Shown one piece after another: positions 22,624-34,188 of a stretch of 64,000 nt of DNA (the stretch's first letter is position 1; each line of letters opens with the position of its first letter). Both the position numbers and the translations under genes were made by a program. Source of the stretch: Stenocarpella maydis (taxonomy: Eukaryota > Ascomycota > Sordariomycetes > Diaporthales > Diaporthaceae); the NCBI GenBank assembly GCA_002270565.1, contig NQMI01000002.1:248001-312000 (forward strand), written 5' to 3'. The notes below the pieces were generated by a model. The model was not told the DNA's origin, ran no database searches, and worked only from the letters and a program-made list of their open reading frames with translations.

Positions 22624-23715
22624 ATGGCGCCATCCTTCGATATGACGCCGGAGAAGCACGCGGGCACCAAGATGTGGCTCCACCGCCAGCTCATGGTCAC
22701 ACCTCCCAAGGTGCAGGGTGTTGATCTTGCGGGAAAGACGGCCATCGTCAGCGGGTCCAACACCGGCATCGGGTTCGAGTGCGCGTCGCAGCTCCTCGAA
22801 CTAGGACTGACCAGACTCATCATCGCCGTACGCGACGTGGCCAAGGGCGAAGCTGCTGCATCCCGGCTGCTGTCGGCCTCGGCGGGCAAGAAGACAGCGC
22901 CCACCATCGAGGTCTGGCAGCTCGACCTCCTGCACTACGACTCAGTCACGGCGTTCGCCCAGCGCGCGGCTGGCCTGGACCGCCTCGATATCGCTGTGCT
23001 CAACGCAGGCGTGTTCCGCGTCAACGAGACCTTCCACGAGCCCACCGGATATGAATTCGACATCCAGGTGAACTACCTGTCGACCAATCTGCTGGCCATC
23101 CTGCTGCTTCCCACGCTGCGGCGCGCGTCCGGCCGGCTCGTAATTGTGTCATCAGACCAGCCCTGCTGGACCACCTTCGCCGAAAAGGACAAGCAGCCGA
23201 TCCTCCCGCAGTTCAAAGACAAGATGAAGCCAAAGTGGGACATGGAGGAACGCTACGGTACTTCCAAGCTGATGTGCCAGCTCTTCCTGACCCAGCTCGT
23301 AAAACACGTGCCCTCCTCGACGGCCACCATCGCCCTTGCTGCCCCAGGTTTCTGCTACGGCTCCGACTTTGCCCGCGACACCAAAGGGAGTCTTCTGGGT
23401 ATTGCCTTTAATATCTGGGCCCGCCTCATGGGACGGTCCTGTGACCTCGGTGCCCGGGCCCTTGTCGCTGCTGCTGTCAACTTTGGTGAGGATGTTCACG
23501 GCCAATACGTGGAAGACTGCAAGATCAGGCCGTAAGTCTTGTGAAGAGCCCCCGGCGGGTCTATAGCCCATGATGCTGACTTTTGCGCGACCAGGCAAGC
23601 ACCTATTATCTACAAGTCCGAGGGGGAGCGTGTGGCCGGGCAGCTCTGGAAGGAGACAATCGACGAGCTTTCTTTCGCGGGGGTCAAAGATATCATCCAG
23701 GGGCTTTCTAAGTAA
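22624..23715 (+). CDS. retinol-dehydrogenase-like SDR (SDR3)
   Basis: SDR of about 342 residues in the RDH/WWOX-like group. Two exons: 22,624-23,531 (donor GTAAGT) and 23,595-23,715 (acceptor CCAG), with the junction inside a Pro codon. Seen: SGSNTGIGFE (cofactor loop), DLLHYDSV (acidic residue binding the adenine ring), LNAGVF, IVSSD (Ser) and YGTSKLM (Tyr/Lys). Members often reduce or oxidise secondary alcohols or ketones on hydrophobic substrates and are frequent in fungal clusters. Start is the first ATG after the CT-rich leader. Divergent from the FAD oxidase, so probably co-regulated. Confidence 0.92.
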
Positions 23716-25736
23716 TACACGTGTCGCAGTGAGACAAGGGGGATTGCGCCGGCCTACAGTATTTAGTACCAGACTGAAATAAGATAGAGTCAGAACTCAT
23801 CAATATTCCATTAATCCTAAATTCATCCCCGACCACATCATAACTCGTACAAATGCGGTCTTTGCGGTGCTGCGTGGGGTATACTTGCAGTTTCAATCAT
23901 TTGCCACATGTAAATAAATTAGGCTGTCTCGTAAGTTGTCCTCCAGTGTGGCCGAGATCACAAGAATCACCAGCGCAGAAAAAGCCAAAGAGATAAGAGA
24001 GAAAAAGAAGGAACATGTGAAAATGCGTCACCGCGGAGGCCACCCAACGGTCAACAGACATCGGGCATAGTGAGCAATAACTTCCGTGGTGTGAGTGGGT
24101 CCTGGGCGAGCGGCTCAAAGGGTTCGCCCGATAATGGGTGTGGAAGCAGGGGCTATTAGTGTTCCCACCTTTAGGCGACCCTGGAAACGTTAGCTTCAAC
24201 GTCACGACAGGAATTGTGGGCCTAATGGAAATGCATGTTGACACCCCCAGCACAGTAACTTCACGATCCCCTGTACCTCTCGCGGCTGCGGCACATGAGC
24301 CTGGGGGCGGAGCTGTGAGCCCCGGAGGCCTGAGAAGATTGAGCATGGCACGTATGCAGTCATGTGGCTGTTGCATTACCAACAGGGCTTTGGTATATTC
24401 GGAACATGCCATGCAATGAATCGCACCCAATGACTGGAGGATACCCAGGCTGTCTTACAGGCGGCCCAGCTGATACGCGCGCTTACTCCTCGTCAAAATG
24501 ACAAGTCAAGTGACCCGATATGGCTCCCATGCCGGTGCTGGTGGTTGTCTCACATGTGCATCCATGGAACGCGTCCGTCACCGGGGTTCATGAACCTGGG
24601 GGCCCGCCTCGTACGAGAGTAAGCCCAAGGTTTTGGAGGGATCCGACCTCGGGGGTAGTAATATTGCACGTGTAGATGTTGCTTGGATGTCAGCAATGTA
24701 TCTTGGAATGGCAGCGGTGGTGCCGATCAGCCATACCGATTCGCAATGCCAAGCAAAACGTGGCAGGATGCTTGCAGCCCAGCTGTTGCTTCACAGCTAT
24801 CGTGGCCAATTGCCGCGTCCAATTCCCCATGCATCTACGATAGGCTGTCACAGATATCAAGCAGGCAGGATGCAGAAGGCCGGATCATATTCATGGGATC
24901 CGAGTCCGCCGGAGTGCGCCGACTACCCGCCCTGCTCGCGATTGTACCACGGTATGTTGAAGATCCTTGGGAGCCTCGCGCTAGAAATGCGTGCCTGCTT
25001 AGCAGCAGCATGGTGAGATTAGGTCAAGCTATTCCTGGCCATCAGCTCTGCTCGACTGCGGAACGGAGAACAGCAGTTACGACTGGCTGGTTCACGATCA
25101 CAGCCTACTGGTAGATGTCACTAGCACCAATAAGATGTCAATACAAGTCTAATCCTTGTGTTGGCATATGTCTACTCTCTTCGAATATTACTAAAAAAAT
25201 AAAAGAAATTTTTTTTAAAAAAAAAAACTGTTATCCACTTTACTGTATTGGTGCAAGACACTAGCTCTTCGCATTTTCCATGATTATCCATAGTACACGT
25301 GCACCGAGGCAAGATGCTTCAAAACCAAAATCACCCACGGCAAGAGATCAAGACCACCTGAGACGGTTTGACTACTAAACACCTATCAAGACACACAGTG
25401 TGGGACCATAGACCTGATTTGCCAGTAAAGAATGACGGATGGCTGCTACCATGCACCTGAGCTGCTCTCTGCAGGAACCACGATGTTAGAAGTGCATCCT
25501 AAGGTAACACAGCATATTTGCGTTGCATTTGTTGCAACCCTGTATCGCGTGCTAATGCGTTCCGATTAACTCTATCTCTGATTACAGACCAAAGAAAGTG
25601 AATCGGAGGGTCCGATATTACACGCAAAATTTAGGAGAGAATACATGCGTAGAAAAGACGCATTCCTGCGAGTCTATTTCTGACCAAGGTCGTCCTACAC
25701 AAAAGCAAAGGCGGCGTATTTGCAGCAACTATGCCG
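23716..25736. other. intergenic, nothing recognised
   Basis: About 2 kb between SDR3 and the P450 3' end. An A/T-run lies at 25,190-25,228. Two open frames of 90-140 codons at 24.1-25.1 kb lack start context and recognisable domains and were not called. Confidence 0.55.
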
Positions 25737-27738
25737 TCAATGGATGACAATCGAGTTCTCTCGCTTTGTGATGCGAACCCACATCTTGTTCTGGAGGAAC
25801 AGAGTGTAGTTTCTGCTTTCCCAGGGGTGTACAGGATTCAGCAGCGAGAAGTCAAACCTTCGGAGAAGCTGGAAGAACCATCTGGAATTAGACCGGCAGG
25901 CTCGAGGCAAGAGAGCCCGGGTGATTGGGAAACATACCTCGACGAATATCTTGTTGAGCTCATTGTATACGATGGACTTGCCGAGACAGGCCCACCGGCC
26001 AGAGCCAAAGATGATGTCTACCGTCTTCTCCATGTGGCGTCTACGGGCGTCGTCGGCCTCAAGCCACCGCTCCGGTCGGAAGACGTCGACATCCGGGCCG
26101 AACTCTGGTCTGCGCTGCATTCCCCACGCGCAGTGGCCCTTTGATACAGAAATTGAAATGTCAGGATAGAAGCTCCCAGATCCGAGGGCAGAAGCAAGAT
26201 ATAAGGCCACATACAATACTGGTGCCGCCGGGGACGAAGACATCGTTGATAGTTTCGCCGCCGGGGTTCACCTTCTTCAGAAGCATCCCCGTGAAAGGAG
26301 GCCAGATCCTCATGCCTTCCTTGATGCAGGCTTGGAGGTAGGGCAGCCTCAGGGCTTGTTCGTTGCTGATTGGCATGGATATTGTGTCATCTTCTATGGC
26401 CCGATCGATCTCGTTCTGGAGCTTCGCGTATACAGGAGGGCAAGAGATTATGTGCAGGAAAATTGAGCGCACAGAGGTTGAGGTCGTGTCGGAGCCGGCG
26501 AGGCTGTGAGGATTTAGCCAGTTGACATGATTTGCAGTGAGATGGTAACAAAGTAAAACTAGCCATAGAACAGTGGGACTTACACCTGGGTCAGGATTTC
26601 TGACTCGGCTTGACGTCTAGACATGCCGTGGGCGAGAAAAGAACCGACCATGTCGGATTTGACGACCTTATTGGGCCCAAAGCGGGAGCCAAGGAGCTCC
26701 TGGCTGAGACTGTGAATATGTCAGCAACTCGACTGGCTGTTTCGTCTCTACTCACATGAGTCATATGAGATGACCAGACTTACCCCATCAACTTGCCGAG
26801 TCCGTCCTTGTCCGTGGGGCTGGGTCCGAGTAGGCTTAAGACCCAGGGCTGGTTCATGAGCCAGCCAAGGGTCGGTGCTGCCGAGCAGCAGCTTACGAAC
26901 GGAAGAGCCTGGTTCACGATCTTGATATAATTGTGCACATCCTCATCCTTCTCCAGGTACCCAAACGGCTCACCGAATGCCATGCTCGTGACAACATCGA
27001 GTGAAAAGTATTGCGCAACCAAGCCAAAATCCATTGGTTTGGTCTCTCCTGCCTTGGAGATGTATTTCCTCTCGATGAGGTCAACGAAGAGCTGGATAGC
27101 CTCGTTGATCTTCCCATCAAGGTCTTTGTTTTCTCTTAACGAAAACTTTGGTAAAGGTCAGCAAGTTCAAAGAAAAGGGGAGGCGGAATAAGAAAGACAC
27201 GAGATAGGGCCTCAGGGGGATACCCACAGCAGAGGCCATGCAGGCGCGCAGGGCGTCGTGCTTCTCCGGGTCCAGTTCGGAGAATACGTTGTCAACATAG
27301 GGATTGACCTTGAGGCTTGCATACCACGGTGCCTTGTGATGCTTGAGCCTCGCGGCGGACATGTACCGCCCAATCTCGGGGTCACTGGTTACCAGCTCGT
27401 TGGGGCCGACCCTGACCAAGGCACTGTCTCCTTGAGACTCTTGTGTCAGCACGTGTTGGATTCTCGATGATGCACCCAACGCAGGCAGACAGCTTACCGT
27501 ATTTGGCGCAGACCTTGGCCAGCTCGAGGTGCATCTTCCCCGTGCTGGCGGAGGAGAGGAGCCAGAGTTCGGAAAAGGATCCCAACCATGGGCCCTTGAA
27601 CATGCGCAGTCGATACCATGTCTTGATCGCAACAGCAGCGTAGGCTATGAAAAGTAGAAAAAAGACTGAGCAGATCACTGACGGTGTAGCCCAATGACGA
27701 GCTTCCGCCAGGAGCTGCAAGGGTGAAATGATTGCCAT
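25737..27738 (-). CDS. cytochrome P450 monooxygenase, pisatin-demethylase-like
   Basis: Membrane-anchored ER P450 of 517 residues. Seven exons fit: 27,498-27,738, 27,228-27,430, 26,784-27,145, 26,584-26,709, 26,215-26,503, 25,938-26,138 and 25,737-25,868; the lengths total exactly 518 codons. Seen: an N-terminal membrane segment (PSVICSVFFLLFIAYAAVAI), I-helix LAGSDTTS (~312-319), ExxR in KEGMR (~E373/R376), FRPERW (~427-432), and heme loop FGSGRWACLGK with Cys about 458. The heme loop with W before the Cys and the spacing resemble fungal pisatin demethylase-type P450s (CYP57 and relatives). Substrate is inferred to be the polyketide. It shares a 970-bp divergent promoter with the MFS gene. 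Confidence 0.93.
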
Positions 27739-28708
27739 GGTTGTATCTTCGACTCTTGTTTGAATTCTCAGTTATGGAGAGACGAGGACAAGCTTGGGAG
27801 CCGCGAGGAGCGGCAGAAATGTGCTTGCACTTGTTCGCTCGCTCTTTCAGATGGAGGAGCCAATGACCCAATGTGAGAGTCGTCAAATCTATGACTTGTG
27901 TGATATCTCATGCGGATTTGGACCCCCGGCCAAGTCCTCACCTTGGTCGTACGACGAAGTGATCCTTTTCTTATTCATGCAACAAATGCAGTCATTCTGG
28001 GCCGTACGAGATGGCCCGTAGAGCTTACCAGTTCTCGGCTGACATCTCATGCAAGCTGCCACCACACACCATCTTCTACCTCAGGTAGGACTCAGATCCC
28101 AGTACTTTTCGGGAGCCAAGAGTAGTGTATATGAACACGCCCGGGGGTATTCACCCGTTAGCTGCAAAAGTACCCCATCTTTCTTCATCTAGTCTCATGC
28201 AGGATGACCGCCTAGTATCCACATCCGGGCCCGTTCCACAAGCGTGAGGGCAATGAGCCGCAAGCGTATGTTGTGCATGTATTAGTAGCCGGCCTAATTA
28301 AGTGCCGTCATCGGGAGGTCGGCGCTTATGTGCCGACTTCAGGACATGCAGAGACATCATGTCGGGACGTCCAGCCCCCGCGGTCCGTGGTTGATCCGAC
28401 GGGCTTTTGGCAGCCTCCCCCGCTGAGTGACCGGTGACTGACCGGTGTCTTTGTTGTTGTCCTGTCGCATCCTGAAGGATTCCCAACTCCGGTGCTCCCT
28501 AGGTGCTCCCTAGGCATGCTTTCCCTACATAGGGAGCTGCAGCCTTTCCAATCTTGTCCGATAGCCTCGATGGACCAGCCTTGAGTCTAGGTCCACCTTG
28601 CGCCCTTGACACTTGTTCGCCAGCATTTGAGAATTGCTTCATTTTCTCCGAATCCAGTCCTTCTTTCCTGCCTGTTCAGAGGGAACACTCTGCTCTGTCT
28701 GAAAGAAA
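27739..28708. promoter_or_regulatory. divergent promoter shared by the P450 and MFS transporter
   Basis: 970 bp between start codons. Contains two copies of TGACCGGTG (28,428-28,436 and 28,439-28,447), 11 bp apart, and a tandem 11-bp repeat GGTGCTCCCTA at 28,491-28,512. These are candidate regulator sites, not identified ones. Confidence 0.55.
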
Positions 28709-30574
28709 ATGGAGTCCGAGGGCTACGACACCACCGGCAGCCGAGCCCCAGTCCTGGGGGAGAAGGCCAGTGGAGTTCGCGACCAGTCTGATACTGAGCT
28801 TTCCAGCAGTCCCCCGCTGCAGGAGGCTCCACCCCGCAACCTCTCCAAGTTCCGATGGGTTGTCTGTGTGGCCTCGATCCTGTCGTCTCTCTTCCTTTTT
28901 GCGCTGGACAACACCATTGTTGCGCTGATCCAGCCCATTATCGTCCAGGAATTCGAAGAGATCGACAAGCTTGCCTGGCTGTCCGTGTCCTTTGCCCTTG
29001 GCACCGTGGCCGTGAACCTTCTCTGGTAATCAAGCCTGTCCCTGTAGCGGCACGTCAGGGCTGCATCATAGCTGACATGAGGCTCTCAGGGGTAAACTCT
29101 ACGGGCAATTCAATGGCAAGAGGCTCTTCATTACCGCCATCATCTTGTTTGAGGTTGGCTCTGCCGTGTGTGGTGCAGCGCCCACCACCAATGCTTTCAT
29201 CGTCGGTCGTGTTATTTGTGGAGCTGGCGGTGCTGGCATCTACATGGGCGCCCTCAACCTGCTCTCCGTGAGCACCACCATCACGGAACGACCTCTGTAC
29301 CTCGCATTCACTGGTTTCACCTGGGGCTCCGGCACCGTGTAAGTCAAGAACCCCCGCCTCTCTAGCATCAACTGCAACCAAGGCTGACACAGCATTTTGC
29401 CTGTAGACTCGGCCCAATTATCGGGGGTGCCTTCGCCGACAGTGCGGCTACATGGCGCTGGGGCTTCTACATCAACCTGTGCATCGGCGCGCTGGCGGCT
29501 CCGGGATTCATTTTCTGTCTGCCCTCCCCAGACCCGCGTCCAGGTGTGCCCCGCATGGTGCGTATCCGCCAGCTCGACTGGGTCGGCGTGATCCTCATGG
29601 CCGGCGCGACGACGTCGGGGACCATGGCCATCAGCTTCGGCGGCGCCCTTTTCCCCTGGAGGAGCGGCCAGGTCATCGGGTGTTTTGTCTGCTCAGGCGT
29701 GCTCTGGGCTCTCTTTTCGTTCCAGCAGGCTTATTGCATCTTCACAACGGCCGAGCTTCGGCTCTTCCCCGTGGAGTTCGTCAAGAGCTGGGAACTTGAC
29801 ATACTCTACGCACAGACGGCTTCTTCCATAAGCTGCGCCTTCATCCCAATCTATTTCATCCCGGTAAGGATCTGGGGCCTCCGCGGCGGACCACAGCTCG
29901 TCGTCCCGGCTAACTTTGCTGTCTAGATCTTCTTCCAGTTTGTGCGCAACGAGTCGGCACTCCAATCTGGTGTTCAGCTGCTGCCATTCGTCTTTTTGAT
30001 GGTCTTTGCCACCATCTGCAACGGCGCCATAATGCCTAAAACCGGATACTACATGCCGTGGTACCTAGTAGGCTCTGCTCTGGTGATCATTGGTGGCTCG
30101 CTGCTGTACACTGTCGAAATAGACACCACGGCGCAGAGGATCTATGGCTATTCCATCCTTCTCGGCGTCGGGGCCGGCTTGTTCTCGCAGGCGTCCTTCT
30201 CTGTGGCCCAGGCCAAGGTCCGCCCGGACCAGATTGCCGAGTGCACGGCCTTCATCGGCTTTGGGCAGACCAGCGGCATCACCCTGGCCTTGTCGATGGC
30301 CATATCCATCTTCATGAACAGGGCAACCAACAGAATCCAAGACATTGTGCCTGGCACGTCGACAAGGGCCGTTCAGGCTGCGATCGAGGGCACCGGAAGC
30401 GCCTTTTTCGAGGCACTTTCCCCTGCCACTCAGGAGCTGGTGCAACGAGCGGTCGTGTCCAGCATCAATGACGCTTATGTCTTGTGTATTGCTGGCGGCG
30501 CTCTCTCTCTCGTCCTCTCCCTCTTCATGAAGCGGGAGAAGTTGTTCTTGGAAGCTGTGGCCGTCGGCGGCTAA
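28709..30574 (+). CDS. MFS drug/metabolite exporter, DHA2 type
   Basis: Plasma-membrane proton antiporter of about 556 residues. Four exons: 28,709-29,025, 29,090-29,338, 29,407-29,863 and 29,927-30,574, with phases that agree. After a polar ~48-residue N-terminus comes the first membrane segment with FALDNTIVALIQP, the D1-type motif of DHA2 drug:H+ transporters; WRWGFYINLCIG and LDWVG are also family hallmarks. Twelve to fourteen hydrophobic segments can be counted. The context (divergent from a P450, inside a PKS cluster) suggests export of the cluster product or self-protection. Start is the first ATG after a short leader. Confidence 0.92.
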
Positions 30575-31467
30575 AGCACATTCGACCGGAATAAGAACGT
30601 CTTCATAATCTGCATTCAACGTCAAACCTGTATCTTCTGGGGATACGGCTGTTTGGCATCTATAGATGAGCACAAAAGCTTGAGGACACTTCTCAGGCTG
30701 CCTTTTGCATTCTACTTTCTTCATTGTAGAGGTAGAAAACACACTGGGTACGGATATAACTCGCAGCGCAGGCTGCGTGTTAGCAAGATGAAAATTGACA
30801 TTGACCTGTTCTCAGCTTTTGCCTGCGCATGTATGCGTTTAGTTGTATTGATAGAGAATAACTTCAAGATGTACGAGGTGTACTGGGATTGTGTTTTGAT
30901 AGAGCTTGGAACGGAAAGACTGCATACATAGGTACCTAAATTCTCTTTGCTGTGTTGACTTTGACGACTTGGACCTATTCTCATCAATACGTCACTTCGC
31001 TTGAGGCTGGTATCAAATGGTTTGCTTATCAAGCCTCCGAGGGTGAACTGTTGGCGTTTCCTGGTGTTTGCGTGTTGGAATTTGCGTTCTGGCTTGGTGA
31101 AGAGCTCTAGAGGGTGTTCTCAGTGCAACCTGGGACCATTCCACTGGCGAAGAAGCAAGCGCTTAGGTCCATGCAGTCATGCTGCATGCCTCTATAGAAA
31201 ATGCAGGTGGATTGTAAGCACTAGCAGTTTGTGATTCCTTCTTCCTATCGGGAATGGAACAAAAATACGGTGTACCCGAGTATATATATTCGCTTCGGGT
31301 CCCCCAGAAATATGAACCACATCTACCTCCCAACATTTCTTGATCATATCCCATAAAGCAATTTTCTCTCTAAAACAAAGCCCCGCCGGGCCTCATCCAG
31401 GTTCAGAGATCTCATAAATTCTTTCGTATCTCGACCCCTTGTCTAAGGACACTTCGCCCAGCCCAAC
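30575..31467. promoter_or_regulatory. intergenic; TATA box upstream of SDR4
   Basis: 893 bp. A TATATATAT box lies at 31,281-31,289, about 187 bp before the SDR4 ATG. Nothing else recognised. Confidence 0.55.
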
Positions 31468-32271
31468 ATGGCCACATCTCAGAGCCAGACACCAAACAAG
31501 CTCCACAAAGCCAACGTTCTTGTCATCGGCGGCACTAGCGGCATTGGCTTTGCCGTCGCCAAGGGTTGTCTATCCGCGGGCGCACGCGTTGCTGTGTCAT
31601 CCTCGCAACCACAGCGAGTCGAGGACGCCGTTGGCCGCCTCCGCTCGTTCGCCAGTGACAGCGAGTCCATCACCGGCGCCGCGTGCAGCCTCGGCGACAC
31701 GAGCACGCTCGAGGCCAGCCTGAAGAACCTCCTGGGCTCACTCCCAGAGGCTTTCCTCCCGCTGGACCACGTCGTGTTCACCGCGGGCACCGTCTCGCCG
31801 CCGATGGGCCCGTCGTCCTTCTCGGCCGACGCCATCGTGAGCGCCGGCACCGTCCGCTTCGTGGCGCCGCTGCTCTTGGCCAAGACCCTGGCCGAGTCGC
31901 CGCACTTGCTGCGCCCTTCTCCTGCCAGCTCCATCACCTTCACCAGCGGTGCGTCCGCCGAGCGCCCAGGGCCCGGGTGGACCATCACCGCCGCCTACTG
32001 CGCCGGGATAGGCGGCGCCGTCCGTGGCCTGGCACGAGACATGAAGCCGGTGCGCGTCAATGCCGTCAGCCCCGGCAGCGTTATGACTGAGATGTGGGAC
32101 ATCCTTCCCGAGGATCACCGGCGTGCGATGTGGCAGGAGCTTGCCAAGGGCCACACCACCGGTGAGATGGGGACGCCTGAGAATGTTGCTGAGGCTTACT
32201 TGTACCTTATGAAGGACTCTTTCGCGAGTGGCTCTATTGTCCATTCTAACGGCGGCGCCCTAGTTCTGTAG
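31468..32271 (+). CDS. atypical SDR lacking the YxxxK lysine (SDR4)
   Basis: Intronless SDR of 267 residues, the only cluster SDR without introns. Seen: cofactor loop GGTSGIG, TAGTVSP in the NAG position, FTSGASA with the Ser, then AAYCAGIGG, where a Tyr is followed at +4 not by Lys but by a small residue, and VRVNAVSPGSVMTEMW. The missing Lys means classical proton relay is altered; relatives with this pattern are widespread in fungi, and some may still bind cofactor without standard redox chemistry. Length is normal for the family. It is the rightmost recognisable tailoring gene of the cluster. Confidence 0.88.
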   Translation: MATSQSQTPNKLHKANVLVIGGTSGIGFAVAKGCLSAGARVAVSSSQPQRVEDAVGRLRSFASDSESITGAACSLGDTSTLEASLKNLLGSLPEAFLPLDHVVFTAGTVSPPMGPSSFSADAIVSAGTVRFVAPLLLAKTLAESPHLLRPSPASSITFTSGASAERPGPGWTITAAYCAGIGGAVRGLARDMKPVRVNAVSPGSVMTEMWDILPEDHRRAMWQELAKGHTTGEMGTPENVAEAYLYLMKDSFASGSIVHSNGGALVL

Positions 32272-33237
32272 AAGCGTATTACAGAACAGTTTTGACCACG
32301 GGCGTTACCAGACTCGATAGGATTTAGTTCCATATAAAATATGTGTTAATTTGCCCATCATCCGTTCAAGCCCATTTTATGCTTGTGAAAACTCTGTTAT
32401 AGACCTTTTTTTTTAGTTCTTGTCCCTAGACCTATCACCCAGGCTTTCGTTACCAATATAAAGCAAGTATAGAGCCAGAGAGAGACATTGATCTTACAGA
32501 TGTTTCTTCCAAGGGTACAAACACCGTATAAGAGCTAAAAGAAGCTAAGCTTTAAAAATCTCTAATGCTCATTACCGACTCCTCATAAACAGAGTAAAAG
32601 GTTATTTCACATATACTAAGTCCCTGGACTTTGCCACCACACTAGACATTTCCTCAAACCAAGTGGACCTACAGTTTCTTAAAATATAAGTGGTCGCTCT
32701 AAATTAAGTGATATACGGCGGCTATTTACTTCCGAAATATTTGTTTACTTCAGTACTTTCTTCAAATTCCTACCAGACACCTCTTGGACCTAAGTGCAGC
32801 AGATAATGTATTTCCCGCATCACATTCAGGTTGCTACCCTTTCCTCCCCGCATGAATTAGTGCGGAAACTGCCATCGTGTACCTAGGTATATTCCGAGCA
32901 CGCCAGGCTGTCCACGGGTTCAACACGGGCCCTGAAAGTATACAGCCAAGACGATCTAGGATGATAGACGGTCCGCCCCAAGGATTATGAGCAAAAACCG
33001 TATGCAGATCACACGTGTGAATCCTTGCAGCCATTCTGAGGGAAATCAGACATCGGTCCAGAACCTTTTGTAGATTGTTCTTTACTAATAAACTCGGTCT
33101 GAGCGTTACTGGACATTCATAACGAGGCCACGAGATCCATCAAACAACCCACACGAACAGGTCCAGTACAGAAATGTCGCCCTGCTATGTCCTAACACAC
33201 TCAATGGAATGAGGCTCCCTCGCGACCCTCCTCGCCT
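32272..33237. other. AT-rich intergenic region, likely cluster edge
   Basis: About 1 kb, AT-rich especially 32,330-32,800. No gene or repeat ends recognised. Confidence 0.55.
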
Positions 33238-34188
33238 TCAGGCTGCATCACATATCCCGTAGTTGGCCTGGCAATTCGCAATAGGTGAGCAGTACGTGTC
33301 AGAGGACCCGCAGTAGCCCCACTGCGAACAACACTGCCCGTACGCCCAACCAATACACGACTTGTTGTTTCCACATGTTCCGTCAGTAGTTGTGCTCTGG
33401 CCTGGCGGGAGAGATGTCGTTGGGCTCGCGCTGGCACTGCTGCTCGTAGAGCTGGTGCTGGTCGTCACGGAGGTTGTGGTCGTCGTGGCCGTCGACGACG
33501 ACGAGCTGCTCGTTGAGCTGGATGTCGTGGATGGCACGCCGGGAGTAGTTGTCGACGAGGATCCTTCACATAGTCCGAACGCTGGCTGGCACCCCGAAAC
33601 ATTGGAACAGTACGTTTCGGAGGAGCCGCAGTAACCCCACTGGGAACAGCACTGCCCATACGCCCATCCCAGACAGGACTTTTTGTTGCCACATGTGCCG
33701 TCGGGGGTGGTGCTCTGTCCGGGTGGGAGGCCAACCGTCGGACTTGCGGTGGCGGTGCTGCTGCTGCTGCTGCTACTTGTGGTAGAGGAACTGGTTGTAA
33801 CAGTTGTCGACGTGGACGAGCTACTCTGAGTCGTCGATGTTGACGATGACGTCGCAGAAGTCGTGGTAGTAATCGAGCCCTCACAGACACCGTAGGCCGG
33901 CTGGCACCCCGAGATGTTGGAGCAGTATAGATCCGAGGAGCCGCAGTATCCCCACTGTGAACAGCACAGGTTATTTGTGCATCGCGCGCCGTTGGCGGCT
34001 GCGCCGCACTGTGGGGTGGAGCCCTGACGGCGCACGAGGTTAAGGCTTAATGAGTTGCCGCCATCTAGGACGCCATTGTAGGCCCGGCCTAGCCGTGGCA
34101 TCGGATCGGCGACGTCGATGACAGAGGCAGCCCCGTGCCCGATCAGCAGCAGTCCTGCCAACGTGGTTGCGAGAGTCGGCCAATGCAT
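33238..34188 (-). CDS. secreted chitin-binding protein with three CBM18 domains
   Basis: 316-residue intronless secreted protein. Signal peptide: MHWPTLATTLAGLLLIGHGAAS. Three hevein-like CBM18 (ChtBD1) domains each carry CCSQWGYCGSS and a C-terminal CQ(P/A)xxG(V/L/I)C element, at about residues 60-102, 164-209 and 270-314. They are separated by two Ser/Thr-rich linkers (about 45-60 residues) that would be O-glycosylated. Domains 2 and 3 are close copies with an extra GWAYGQ element that domain 1 lacks, suggesting internal duplication. No catalytic domain, so the role is chitin binding: wall protection or an apoplastic effector are the known roles of such proteins. Start is the first ATG. Confidence 0.92.
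   Translation of the reverse strand: MHWPTLATTLAGLLLIGHGAASVIDVADPMPRLGRAYNGVLDGGNSLSLNLVRRQGSTPQCGAAANGARCTNNLCCSQWGYCGSSDLYCSNISGCQPAYGVCEGSITTTTSATSSSTSTTQSSSSTSTTVTTSSSTTSSSSSSSTATASPTVGLPPGQSTTPDGTCGNKKSCLGWAYGQCCSQWGYCGSSETYCSNVSGCQPAFGLCEGSSSTTTPGVPSTTSSSTSSSSSSTATTTTTSVTTSTSSTSSSASASPTTSLPPGQSTTTDGTCGNNKSCIGWAYGQCCSQWGYCGSSDTYCSPIANCQANYGICDAA

Noticed and set aside
24138..25114. Several 90-140-codon plus-strand frames between SDR3 and the P450
   Set aside because: Most lack a good ATG or recognisable features and overlap one another.
33362..33785. Plus-strand ORFs over the chitin-binding gene
   Set aside because: Antisense to repeated CBM18 and Ser/Thr linker codons; translations are low-complexity.
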